A stretch of DNA of 64,000 nucleotides, taken from the NCBI RefSeq assembly GCF_029227915.1, contig NC_079876.1, forward strand, positions 30,475,828 to 30,539,827, read 5' to 3'. The notes under the pieces are model-generated. The model saw only the letters and a program-made list of their open reading frames with translations, did not search any database and was not told the origin of the DNA. The stretch comes from Hydractinia symbiolongicarpus. Its lineage: Eukaryota; Cnidaria; Hydrozoa; Anthoathecata; Hydractiniidae. This document shows positions 1-10,789 of this stretch, piece after piece (positions within the stretch are counted from its first letter, which is position 1; the number at the start of each line of letters is the position of its first letter). The position numbers were made by a program, and so were the translations under genes.

Positions 1-1011
1 CAAGTATAGAAGAAAGCCTGAAAATCGAAGTTTGAGAAATACGCACAACTGCAATTTCCATATAAACCACACAAAGTTGACTGAAACTTAATGGTGCTTA
101 ATTGTCTGTCTCGTACAGTGTCCGAACTGCTTATTTGCTTCTTGTTGATTATCACTTGCGAAGATGAAGTTTTTGCTTATTCAGCTATTGTAGTTAGCTA
201 TCGATAATAAACCTTTTTTTTAGTTTTAAAATGTTTTTGCTTAAAAACTTTATTACTTTATAACAAGATAAGTCTCAGAAACGACATTTTTTTATATCTT
301 TAGTTTTGCCCTTCTTCTTTTCTTTATTCACCCACTTCAAGCTGTTGTTTTAAAAAGTGCGTGTATTTTGTCTGGGATTTGCTGTTTCTCAGCAGCGCAA
401 ATATGAGTACTGTGGTTAGATGACAGAAAAATTGCCCTAGACAGAGATGATTGTATGGGTAAAATTGCACAACTACGGACAATAACACATGCAATTTGGA
501 ACCTGTGCTAATATTCCATGGAAACCTACCCCTGTTGGTTATTCGGGCGTATGCTAAAAGAAGTTGTGCTACTTCTTGGAGGTTTCTTACTTCCAAGGCG
601 ACATAAAGAGATCTATTTCTAATCTCTTTTAGCAAATTACATGTTGTGACATCTACCAAGAGGCCCACACACTTAATGTGATAATAGTCCCTACTAAATT
701 CTATAAGAGAAAAGAAACAAGAGAAAGCTGCTTAAGATAAAAAGACCTGTTGTGTAGAAATTTGCAACAATCCATCTTGTAAGCTGATTAAAGTTACATA
801 CTGGAGAAATATGGAAGCATGGAAAAACCGGTTATAAATGTTTACTATTGTAAACCTTTCAACTTCGGAATGTGTTCTAATGGCTGTGTAGCGGAATTTA
901 TTCTTAAAAAATTAGTTATTATTCCGTGATTTTTTATTGCACAGAGTTTCTTTGGTTACATAATTTTTGTATTTATTTACCATGAAATACAGTAGTTAGT
1001 TGTTTTTAAAA

Positions 1012-1267
1012 CCTCCTCTCCTCTCCTCTCCTCTCCTCTCCTCTCCTCTCCTCTCCTCTCCTCTCCTCTCCTCTCCTCTCCTCTCCTCTCCTCTCCTCTC
1101 CTCTCCTCTCCTCTCCTCTCCTCTCCTCTCCTCTCCTCTCCTCTCCTCTCCTCTCCTCTCCTCTCCTCTCCTCTCCTCTCCTCTCCTCTCCTCTCCTCTC
1201 CTCTCCTCTCCTCTCCTCTCCTCTCCTCTCCTCTCCTCTCCTCTCCTCTCCTCTCCTCTCCTCTCCT
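1012..1267. repeat. (CCTCT)n pentanucleotide microsatellite, about 51 units
   Basis: An uninterrupted CCTCT array ends in CTCTCCTATGTCC. One strand is pure pyrimidine and the other pure purine. The long open frames across it (LLSSP repeats on plus, GEERR repeats on minus) are by-products of the five-base period. Confidence 0.98.
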
Positions 1268-1436
1268 ATGTCCTATCCTGTAATTATGTTTTTTTATTTG
1301 TGATATTAATAAAATAGCTACAGTTGAGTAGGGGAAGTGTAAGTGGCTGGATCAAAGAGACAAAAAAGGCTTATTAGCATAATATGACATCTTGGTAATA
1401 ACGTAACTACAAATTAATTTTGTGGTATTAAATGCG

Positions 1437-1446
1437 CTATATAAAG
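1437..1446 (+). promoter_or_regulatory. Candidate TATA box for the 78-aa ORF (copy 1)
   Basis: CTATATAAAG lies about 70 bases upstream of the ATG at 1514, leaving room for a short 5' UTR. It is repeated at 5789 in copy 2. Motif evidence only. Confidence 0.35.
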
Positions 1447-1513
1447 AAGCAGGAGTGAAACGGATGGATCATACTTTATTACACCATAAAACGTAGTGTG
1501 GAGGTGATTAGTT

Positions 1514-1750
1514 ATGTTGTTCATTCTTTATGGAATTTTTGCATGTTTATGCGGTGCTAAAAAGCTACTTCTATGCTTCATTGGAAGGTCCAGAAAGGAG
1601 ATACAACAAGAATCGTCAACATCTGTATACAGTGAATTGTTGCTCACGAGAAAAACAGTAACAGATATGAGCTTGCAAGGTGTGAATGAAGATGGCACTC
1701 GTATAATTCTAATGAAAGACAATACAAAGATTTGCGTGGTTTTGAACTAA
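1514..1750 (+). CDS. Hypothetical 78-aa protein with ITIM-like tyrosine motif (copy 1)
   Basis: The product is not recognised. It starts with a hydrophobic stretch (MLFILYGIFACLCG, residues 1-14), then a Lys pair and a second short hydrophobic run, then a polar region. That region contains SVYSEL, which fits the ITIM consensus S/I/V/L-x-Y-x-x-I/V/L. An in-frame TGA lies just upstream of the ATG. A TATA-like box (1437) and an AATAAA (2016) bracket the frame, so a small intronless gene is possible. Alternatively it is a terminal exon: TTAG just before the ATG could act as a 3' splice site. Copy 2 differs by one residue (Ser to Asn), which is too little change to test for selection. Confidence 0.35.
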   Translation: MLFILYGIFACLCGAKKLLLCFIGRSRKEIQQESSTSVYSELLLTRKTVTDMSLQGVNEDGTRIILMKDNTKICVVLN

Positions 1751-2015
1751 AGTTTTGTTTTAAACTAATGTACATACACTTGTTGAGACATTACAATAAT
1801 TATCATTTTACAAGTCAAGTTAGAAGAATAGAACGTAACGGTAAAAAGGAAAGTTCCGGAATATTTTTGCAGACGATGCTTTTCAGACTAGAGGGTGAAG
1901 AAAATGGCAATGGAGGGAAGACTTTCTACAATCAGATAATCTTTGTTACCAAAACAACACTAATTATTATTTCGCTTTATAACTTTTTATCATGGTAAAA
2001 AGATCAATGTAATCT

Positions 2016-2021
2016 AATAAA
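2016..2021 (+). terminator. Candidate polyadenylation signal AATAAA (copy 1)
   Basis: A canonical AATAAA lies about 265 bases after the stop of the 78-aa ORF. It is conserved at 6368-6373 in copy 2. AATAAA is common in AT-rich DNA. Confidence 0.3.
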
Positions 2022-2413
2022 TATCTTTAACTCCTTTTCATTTATAGCAAAAATTTTCAACATTGTTGCACCTTCCTGGAAATGTTGCCGGTGCGGGTAG
2101 AAGTGTAGGATAAATATTTCAAAATTTTTTTGCAGTTGTAAATGCTATCATAAATTGAATATATTTAACATTTCGAAAGTTTTGTCATTATTTTATATAA
2201 AATCGTGCAGACTTCCTGCATAAAAAAGACGAATAAAAATATATCGCAGAAACATTTGAGATTTCGTGTGTCTGTAGCACAAACACAGACTATATACCTA
2301 TGGAGTTTACGGCTCCTGTATCCTCATGAAAACAAAGGGTTGGTAAACTTAATACGTCGCCAGTCACTTTTTGGCAACTAAGCTTTGTTTAGTTTATAAA
2401 ATATAAAATTATT

Positions 2414-3180
2414 GAATTTCCGCGCCCGAAGGCGTAGGAAATTCTTTAAAACCGTCGTTTTTTCTTTTGGAGCATTTTTTGAGAAAAAATCGACCCTGGG
2501 ATTTCACGTTCCTCTGATTTTTTGATACCTAAATGTCATTTTAGGCCAAAATTGGTTCAAAAATTAAAACTACTTTATTTTCCACAAAATTTGGCACAGT
2601 TAAGAAAAAAATTATGCTGAACATGATGGTGACATCAAAATTTCTATTTTGGCCACTTTAAATGTCATTTTAGGCCAAAATTGGTCCAAAAATTAAAACT
2701 ACTTTATTTTCGACAAAATTTCGCACAGAACACAAAAAAAAATATGCTGATCATTATGGTGACATCAAAATTTTGATTTTTTGCCACCTGAAATGTCATT
2801 TTAGGCAAAACTTGGTCCAAAAATTTAAACTACTTTATTTTCGACAAAATTTGGCACATGTAATAAAAAAAGTATGCTGAACATGATGGTGGCATCAAAA
2901 TTTTGTTTTTTTGTCAACTAAATGCCGTTTAAGACCATAAATGTTTCAATCGGAAGACTTTCAACCATGAATGATAGGCTATAATTTTTGTTCGCAATTT
3001 CTTTTAAAGTGTGAGTTTATTATGACACGTTTTGTTTTGTTTGCGTTTGTTGTAAGATGTAATGTCACTTGTGTGTTTTATCTTCAGAGCTTCAAGCACC
3101 AAACCTCTTCGAATGTTTGGCACGATAACACAACGAATTAGCAGGTTGTCATCAAATATTTTGGTAGCGAGCGGAAATTC
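2414..3180. repeat. Repeat-rich patch with short inverted ends and a ~130-bp minisatellite (copy 1)
   Basis: The patch is bounded by GAATTTCCGC (2414) and its inverse GCGGAAATTC (3171-3180). Inside, a unit beginning AAATGTCATTTTAGGC occurs at 2531, 2660 and 2791, with a degenerate fourth start at 2920. The period is about 130 bases, with shared text such as CTACTTTATTTTC and ATGCTGA. It may be a non-autonomous element, but no target duplication was identified and there is no coding potential. Confidence 0.6.
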
Positions 3181-4798
3181 TTAGAGCCCCCAGGGCTTCT
3201 TGTTTATATTTTTTATGATACATTTTAATATTATATATAGTTTATTATTTTATTTATTTGTTTTCAATTTCTTTTTATCTGTAAATATTTTTAACGATTT
3301 TAGAATGATGGCAAATATAACTTACTTACTTACTTACTAACCTGAATTTGAAGCAGAGTGATACTTTTAAGTTTGAGACTAGTAAGGTTTTGTCTAAAGA
3401 AGTTACAAAGCTGAAAAATTAAAAAAATTGTTTATTATCCGGACAAATAAAAATATTGATACACAAAAATCATATGTAGCCAGTTTAGATAATCGTTAGA
3501 TAGAACTGAGATGTTTAGTAATTCCATTTTTTTACTTCCGGTATGTACTATGTTTAAGTCCAAATTGGATTAAGATTACTTCTGTATGCTCCTATATTTC
3601 CAAACCGATGAGTCTGCAGGGTCAGGATACAGGAAGGCTTTCGATATCACTATTATCCTCTGATTGCTCTAACATCTTAAACGTTTCGTAGTTTTGTTTT
3701 GTTGTTTACATGTTATTCAAATAGTCTATGATTCGTGTGCGTAAGTTTGTTATATATATTGTCTCAATTTTTTTTAAACTATGAGTTACAAGTATAGAAG
3801 AAAGCCTGAAAATCGAAGTTTGAGAAATACGCACAACTGCAATTTCCATATAAACCACACAAAGTTGACTGAAACTTAATGGTGCTTAATTGTCTGTCTC
3901 GTACAGTGTCCGAACTGCTTATTTGCTTCTTGTTGATTATCACTTGCGAAGATGAAGTTTTTGCTTATTCAGCTATTGTTGTTTGCTATCGATAATAAAC
4001 ATTTTTTTAGTTTTAAAATGTTTTTGCTTAAAAACTTTATTACTTTATAACAAGATAAGTCTCAGAAACGACATTTTTTTATATTTTTAAAATTGCCCTT
4101 TTTCTTTTCTTTATTCACCCACTTCAAGCTGTTGTTTTAAAAAGTGCGTGTATTTTGTCTGGGATTTGCTGTTTCTCAGCAGCGCAAATATGAGTGTTGT
4201 GGTTAGATGACAGAAAAATTGCCCTAGACAGAGATGATTGTATGGGTAAAATTGCACAACTACGGACAATAACACATGCAATTTGGAACCTGTGCTAATA
4301 TTCCATGGAAACCTACCACTGTTGGTTATTCGGGCGTATGCTAAAAGAAGTTGTGCTACTTCTTGGAGGTTTCTTACTTCCAAGGCGACATAAAGAGATC
4401 TATTTCTAATCTCTTTTAGCAAATTACATGTTGTGACATCTACCAAGAGGCCCACACACTTAATGTGATAATAGTCCCTACTAAATTCTATAAGAGAAAA
4501 GAAACAAGAGAAAGCTGCTTAAGATAAAAAGACCTGTTGTGTAGAAATTTGCAACAATCCATCTTGTAAGCTGATTAAAGTTACATACTGGAGAAATATG
4601 GAAGCATGGAAAAACCGGTTATAAATGTTTACTATTGTAAACCTTTCAACTTCGGAATGTGTTCTAATGGCTGTGTAGCGGAATTTATTCTTAAAAAATT
4701 AGTTATTATTCCGTGATTTTTTATTGCACAGAGTTTCTTTGGTTACATAATTTTTGTATTTATTTACCATGAAATACAGTAGTTAGTTGTTTTTAAAA

Positions 4799-5619
4799 CC
4801 TCCTCTCCTCTCCTCTCCTCTCCTCTCCTCTCCTCTCCTCTCCTCTCCTCTCCTCTCCTCTCCTCTCCTCTCCTCTCCTCTCCTCTCCTCTCCTCTCCTC
4901 TCCTCTCCTCTCCTCTCCTCTCCTCTCCTCTCCTCTCCTCTCCTCTCCTCTCCTCTCCTCTCCTCTCCTCTCCTCTCCTCTCCTCTCCTCTCCTCTCCTC
5001 TCCTCTCCTCTCCTCTCCTCTCCTCTCCTCTCCTCTCCTCTCCTCTCCTCTCCTCTCCTCTCCTCTCCTCTCCTCTCCTCTCCTCTCCTCTCCTCTCCTC
5101 TCCTCTCCTCTCCTCTCCTCTCCTCTCCTCTCCTCTCCTCTCCTCTCCTCTCCTCTCCTCTCCTCTCCTCTCCTCTCCTCTCCTCTCCTCTCCTCTCCTC
5201 TCCTCTCCTCTCCTCTCCTCTCCTCTCCTCTCCTCTCCTCTCCTCTCCTCTCCTCTCCTCTCCTCTCCTCTCCTCTCCTCTCCTCTCCTCTCCTCTCCTC
5301 TCCTCTCCTCTCCTCTCCTCTCCTCTCCTCTCCTCTCCTCTCCTCTCCTCTCCTCTCCTCTCCTCTCCTCTCCTCTCCTCTCCTCTCCTCTCCTCTCCTC
5401 TCCTCTCCTCTCCTCTCCTCTCCTCTCCTCTCCTCTCCTCTCCTCTCCTCTCCTCTCCTCTCCTCTCCTCTCCTCTCCTCTCCTCTCCTCTCCTCTCCTC
5501 TCCTCTCCTCTCCTCTCCTCTCCTCTCCTCTCCTCTCCTCTCCTCTCCTCTCCTCTCCTCTCCTCTCCTCTCCTCTCCTCTCCTCTCCTCTCCTCTCCTC
5601 TCCTCTCCTCTCCTCTCCT
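4799..5619. repeat. (CCTCT)n microsatellite, about 164 units
   Basis: A perfect array in the same position as the one at 1012, but more than three times longer. It ends in CTCTCCTATGTCCC, with one base different from copy 1 in the flank. Confidence 0.98.
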
Positions 5620-5788
5620 ATGTCCCATCCTGTAATTATGTTTTTTTATTTGTGATATTAATAAAATAGCTACAGTTGAGTAGGGGAAGTGTAAGTGGCT
5701 GGATCAAAGAGACAAAAAAGGCTTATTAGCATAATATGACATCTTGGTAATAACGTAACTACAAATTAATTTTGTGGTATTAAATGCG

Positions 5789-5798
5789 CTATATAAAG
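5789..5798 (+). promoter_or_regulatory. Candidate TATA box for the 78-aa ORF (copy 2)
   Basis: CTATATAAAG at the same spacing as in copy 1. Confidence 0.35.
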
Positions 5799-5865
5799 AA
5801 GCAGGAGTGAAACGGATGGATCATACTTTATTACACCATAAAACGTAGTGTGGAGGTGATTAGTT

Positions 5866-6102
5866 ATGTTGTTCATTCTTTATGGAATTTTTGCATGTTT
5901 ATGCGGTGCTAAAAAGCTACTTCTATGCTTCATTGGAAGGTCCAGAAAGGAGATACAACAAGAATCGTCAACATCTGTATACAGTGAATTGTTGCTCACG
6001 AGAAAAACAGTAACAGATATGAACTTGCAAGGTGTGAATGAAGATGGCACTCGTATAATTCTAATGAAAGACAATACAAAGATTTGCGTGGTTTTGAACT
6101 AA
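5866..6102 (+). CDS. Hypothetical 78-aa protein with ITIM-like motif (copy 2)
   Basis: Duplicate of the ORF at 1514-1750. It has the same hydrophobic N-terminus and SVYSEL motif and differs only by Asn for Ser near residue 53. It shares the TATA-like box and the downstream AATAAA at 6368. The truncated third copy of the segment lacks it. Function unknown; expression evidence would decide whether either copy is a gene. Confidence 0.35.
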   Translation: MLFILYGIFACLCGAKKLLLCFIGRSRKEIQQESSTSVYSELLLTRKTVTDMNLQGVNEDGTRIILMKDNTKICVVLN

Positions 6103-6367
6103 AGTTTTGTTTTAAACTAATGTACATACACTTGTTGAGACATTACAATAATTATCATTTTACAAGTCAAGTTAGAAGAATAGAACGTAACGGTAAAAAG
6201 GAAAGTTCCGGAATATTTTTGCAGACGATGCTTTTCAGACTAGAGGGTGAAGAAAATGGCAATGGAGGGAAGACTTTCTACAATCAGATAATCTTTGTTA
6301 CCAAAACAACACTAATTATTATTTCGCTTTATAACTTTTTATCATGGTAAAAAGATCAATGTAATCT

Positions 6368-6373
6368 AATAAA
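6368..6373 (+). terminator. Candidate polyadenylation signal AATAAA (copy 2)
   Basis: Same position relative to the ORF as 2016-2021 in copy 1. Confidence 0.3.
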
Positions 6374-6765
6374 TATCTTTAACTCCTTTTCATTTATAGC
6401 AAAAATTTTCAACATTGTTGCACCTTCCTGGAAATGTTGCCGGTGCGGGTAGAAGTGTAGGATAAATATTTCAAAATTTTTTTGCAGTTGTAAATGCTAT
6501 CATAAATTGAATATATTTAACATTTCGAAAGTTTTGTCATTATTTTATATAAAATCGTGCAGACTTCCTGCATAAAAAAGACGAATAAAAATATATCGCA
6601 GAAACATTTGAGATTTCGTGTGTCTGTAGCACAAACACAGACTATATACCTATGGAGTTTACGGCCCCTGTATCCTCATGAAAACAAAGGGTTGGTAAAC
6701 TTAATACGTCGCCAGTCACTTTTTGGCAACTAAGCTTTGTTGAGTTTATAAAATATAAAATTATT

Positions 6766-7532
6766 GAATTTCCGCGCCCGAAGGCGTAGGAAATTCTTTA
6801 AAACCGTCGTTTTTTCTTTTGGAGCATTTTTTGAGAAAAAATCGACCCTGGGATTTCACGTTCCTCTGATTTTTTGATACCTAAATGTCATTTTAGGCCA
6901 AAATTGGTTCAAAAATTAAAACTACTTTATTTTCCACAAAATTTGGCACAGTTAAGAAAAAAATTATGCTGAACATGATGGTGACATCAAAATTTCTATT
7001 TTGGCCACTTTAAATGTCATTTTAGGCCAAAATTGGTCCAAAAATTAAAACTACTTTATTTTCGACAAAATTTCGCACAGAACACAAAAAAAAATATGCT
7101 GATCATTATGGTGACATCAAAATTTTGATTTTTTGCCACCTGAAATGTCATTTTAGGCAAAACTTGGTCCAAAAATTTAAACTACTTTATTTTCGACAAA
7201 ATTTGGCACAGTTAATAAAAAAAGTATGCTGAACATGATGGTGGCATCAAAATTTTGTTTTTTTGTCAACTAAATGCCGTTTAAGACCATAAATGTTTCA
7301 ATCGGAAGACTTTCAACCATGAATGATAGGCTATAATTTTTGTTCGCAATTTCTTTTAAAGTGTGAGTTTATTATGACACGTTTTGTTTTGTTTGCGTTT
7401 GTTGTAAGATGTAATGTCACTTGTGTGTTTTATCTTCAGAGCTTCAAGCACCAAACCTCTTCGAATGTTTGGCACGATAACACAACGAATTAGCAGGTTG
7501 TCATCAAATATTTTGGTAGCGAGCGGAAATTC
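6766..7532. repeat. Repeat-rich patch with ~130-bp minisatellite (copy 2)
   Basis: Duplicate of 2414-3180. The AAATGTCATTTTAGGC units start at 6883 and then recur at about 130-base spacing. Confidence 0.6.
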
Positions 7533-8140
7533 TTAGAGCCCCCAGGGCTTCTTGTTTATATTTTTTATGATACATTTTAATATTATATATAGTTTATTAT
7601 TTTATTTATTTGTTTTCAATTTCTTTTTATCTGTAAATATTTTTAACGATTTTAGAATGATGGCAAATATAACTTACTTACTTACTTACTAACCTGAATT
7701 TGAAGCAGAGTGATACTTTTAAGTTTGAGACTAGTAAGGTTTTGTCTAAAGAAGTTACAAAGCTGAAAAATTAAAAAAATTGTTTATTATCCGGACAAAT
7801 AAAAATATTGATACACAAAAATCATATGTAGCCAGTTTAGATAATCGTTAGATAGAACTGAGATGTTTAGTAATTCCATTTTTTTACTTCCGGTATGTAC
7901 TATGTTTAAGTCCAAATTGGATTAAGATTACTTCTGTATGCTCCTATATTTCCAAACCGATGAGTCTGCAGGGTCAGGATACAGGAAGGCTTTCGATATC
8001 ACTATTATCCTCTGATTGCTCTAACATCTTAAACGTTTCGTAGTTTTGTTTTGTTGTTTACATGTTATTCAAATAGTCTATGATTCGTGTGCGTAAGTTT
8101 GTTATATATATTGTCTCAATTTTTTTTAAACTATGAGTTA

Positions 8141-8618
8141 CAAGTATAGAAGAAAGCCTGAAAATCGAAGTTTGAGAAATACGCACAACTGCAATTTCCA
8201 TATAAACCACACAAAGTTGACTGAAACTTAATGGTGCTTAATTGTCTGTCTCGTACAGTGTCCGAACTGCTTATTTGCTTCTTGTTGATTATCACTTGCG
8301 AAGATGAAGTTTTTGCTTATTCAGCTATTGTAGTTTGCTATCGATAATAAACCTTTTTTTTAGTTTTAAAATGTTTTTGCTTAAAAACTTTATTACTTTA
8401 TAACAAGATAAGTCTCAGAAACGACATTTTTATTTTTAGTTTTGCCCTTTTTCTTTTCTTTATTCACCCACTTCAAGCTGTCGCTTTGAAAAGTGCGTGT
8501 ATTTATTCTTAAAAATTAGTTATTATTCCGTGCTTTTTTATTGCACAGAGTTTTTTGGTTTTATAATTTTTGTATTTATTTACCATGAAATACAGTAGTT
8601 AGTTGTTTTTAAAACGAA
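8141..8618. repeat. Tandem segmental duplication, truncated copy 3
   Basis: It starts exactly like copies 1 and 2 but has lost about 530 internal bases: after GTGCGTGTATTTA it jumps to TTCTTAAAAATTAG. It stops matching at GTTTTTAAAAC, exactly where the (CCTCT)n array begins in the other copies. One breakpoint of the rearrangement therefore falls at the microsatellite edge. Confidence 0.9.
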
Positions 8619-8826
8619 AATATTTAAGAAAAGCTTGTCGACTAAGAAACATTCGGGCTAGGTGCAATTGTCCACGGACAAATTGAGTGGTAGGGAATTT
8701 TCACTGAGCCAACGATAGTACGTGAGCCCACTAATTGTTTGTTTTCTCTCCCAAAAGTGTTAAAAAGCCAATATTTTTTAATTGATCTTATATGAATTCA
8801 ACGAGTTCTTGTTGTTAAATATTAGC

Positions 8827-9780
8827 ATCTCCTCTCCTCTCCTCTCCTCTCCTCTCCTCTCCTCTCCTCTCCTCTCCTCTCCTCTCCTCTCCTCTCCTCT
8901 CCTCTCCTCTCCTCTCCTCTCCTCTCCTCTCCTCTCCTCTCCTCTCCTCTCCTCTCCTCTCCTCTCCTCTCCTCTCCTCTCCTCTCCTCTCCTCTCCTCT
9001 CCTCTCCTCTCCTCTCCTCTCCTCTCCTCTCCTCTCCTCTCCTCTCCTCTCCTCTCCTCTCCTCTCCTCTCCTCTCCTCTCCTCTCCTCTCCTCTCCTCT
9101 CCTCTCCTCTCCTCTCCTCTCCTCTCCTCTCCTCTCCTCTCCTCTCCTCTCCTCTCCTCTCCTCTCCTCTCCTCTCCTCTCCTCTCCTCTCCTCTCCTCT
9201 CCTCTCCTCTCCTCTCCTCTCCTCTCCTCTCCTCTCCTCTCCTCTCCTCTCCTCTCCTCTCCTCTCCTCTCCTCTCCTCTCCTCTCCTCTCCTCTCCTCT
9301 CCTCTCCTCTCCTCTCCTCTCCTCTCCTCTCCTCTCCTCTCCTCTCCTCTCCTCTCCTCTCCTCTCCTCTCCTCTCCTCTCCTCTCCTCTCCTCTCCTCT
9401 CCTCTCCTCTCCTCTCCTCTCCTCTCCTCTCCTCTCCTCTCCTCTCCTCTCCTCTCCTCTCCTCTCCTCTCCTCTCCTCTCCTCTCCTCTCCTCTCCTCT
9501 CCTCTCCTCTCCTCTCCTCTCCTCTCCTCTCCTCTCCTCTCCTCTCCTCTCCTCTCCTCTCCTCTCCTCTCCTCTCCTCTCCTCTCCTCTCCTCTCCTCT
9601 CCTCTCCTCTCCTCTCCTCTCCTCTCCTCTCCTCTCCTCTCCTCTCCTCTCCTCTCCTCTCCTCTCCTCTCCTCTCCTCTCCTCTCCTCTCCTCTCCTCT
9701 CCTCTCCTCTCCTCTCCTCTCCTCTCCTCTCCTCTCCTATCCTCTCCTCTCCTCTCCTCTCCTATCCTCTCCTCTCCTCT
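8827..9780. repeat. (CCTCT)n microsatellite, about 190 units
   Basis: The largest of three arrays, about 954 bases. It is pure except for CCTAT variants near 9736 and 9761. It lies about 210 bases beyond the end of copy 3 and has different flanks (ATTAGCAT on the left, CACCCCACACGG on the right), so it is not simply the third copy of the same locus. Confidence 0.97.
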
Positions 9781-10789
9781 CACCCCACACGGCCGTACAT
9801 GTCATATTGAGAATTTCTCTATATTGTTGTAGCTATGTGCAAAATTGCCGAGGAAAACAATCGATCTTTAGTTAGGACAGTAGAAAGTCACATGTTACTA
9901 GCTACGTACTTCCCCTACTTTTATCAATTAATTTAATTGTAATGATTAAGATAACGAGGATTAACGTGGGATGAATATGATGAAGGAATAACAGCGTTCA
10001 TTAAGTGGCATGGCATGTTAATAGACAGTAAGTATTCAAGCTTTTTAAATTTAAAACGTTTGATAAAGTACTACAATTTGAAGTGTTGTCAGTATGTTCT
10101 CCAAGGTATGTTACATGAATAAAAAATTCGTGTATACTTTCAGAATTTCATTTCATTACTTATGTATCCCACCTTTCGTATCACATGAAACAATACTATA
10201 ATTTAATAATCAAAACGAAACTTAAATTGTATTTAAACAGCATGTGACATCTTAATAAGCTTTTTTTGTTGTGAAGTTTAATTAATGAAACCATAATGGT
10301 GGCATTTTGCGACAAAAAAAGCTTGAACTGAAACGAGAGTATACAAAGGATAAGGTATACAAACCATGCTTTACTTTCGAATTAGAAGAAGGACTTTTGG
10401 TTATTGGAAGTAGTTAATGTTGTTGTTTTTATTGTTGTTGTTATCTCCTTTTTCTTTACTATTTTTTTGTTACAACTGACACTGTTTTTAAACGTGTTCA
10501 TCTTAAATGTTATATTAAAAATTTCTATCATACATATGCTGTTTTTATTTAGAAGTTCATGTACCTTAAAAAAAGAACGAATCTGTAATATTTAAACTGA
10601 AACGCCATAATGGTAAGTCTAATAATTTCGTTTACATCATTTTTCGCAATGTGTGTAAAAAAACAGCCACCAATCTTTTATAATCTTTCTTAGTGCTGCT
10701 ACTGTGTTCCAAATACATAGACTAAATATACATCAGCATGGAATACCTAAATTTTACACTACTCAACATTTAGTTATACAGTTAAAAAT
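9781..10789. other. Gene-poor AT-rich stretch
   Basis: I see no supported gene. Short open frames, such as 10404-10595, are low-complexity (valine and phenylalanine rich) and lack recognisable domains. Confidence 0.5.

Larger units (their letters stand above)
1..3788. repeat. Tandem segmental duplication, copy 1
   Basis: The sequence beginning CAAGTATAGAAGAAAGCC at position 1 restarts at 3789 and again at 8141. Copy 1 runs to 3788 and is nearly identical to copy 2 apart from scattered substitutions and the length of the internal (CCTCT)n array, which accounts for the 564-base size difference. The unit holds the pentanucleotide array, a 78-codon ORF and an internal repeat-rich patch bounded by GAATTTCCGC and GCGGAAATTC. 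The window starts inside or at the edge of the unit, so further copies may lie upstream. A false duplication from two assembled haplotypes is a real alternative. Confidence 0.95.
3789..8140. repeat. Tandem segmental duplication, copy 2
   Basis: This copy matches copy 1 throughout, with offset 3788 before the microsatellite and 4352 after it. The difference is array length (about 821 versus 256 bases). Substitutions are sparse, for example TAGTTAGC versus TGTTTGC near 3980, consistent with a very recent duplication or an assembly duplication. Confidence 0.95.

Noticed and set aside
324-668. 114-aa minus-strand ORF, repeated at 4111-4455
   Set aside because: Kept in both copies only because the segment is duplicated. 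The few differences seen change amino acids, it is lost in copy 3, and no domain or promoter was recognised.
4783-5635. Long ORFs of LLSSP or GEERR repeats
   Set aside because: They exist only because a five-base repeat has no stop in several frames; no gene signals.
8782-9810. 342-aa and 322-aa ORFs on both strands
   Set aside because: Same microsatellite artefact as at 4783.
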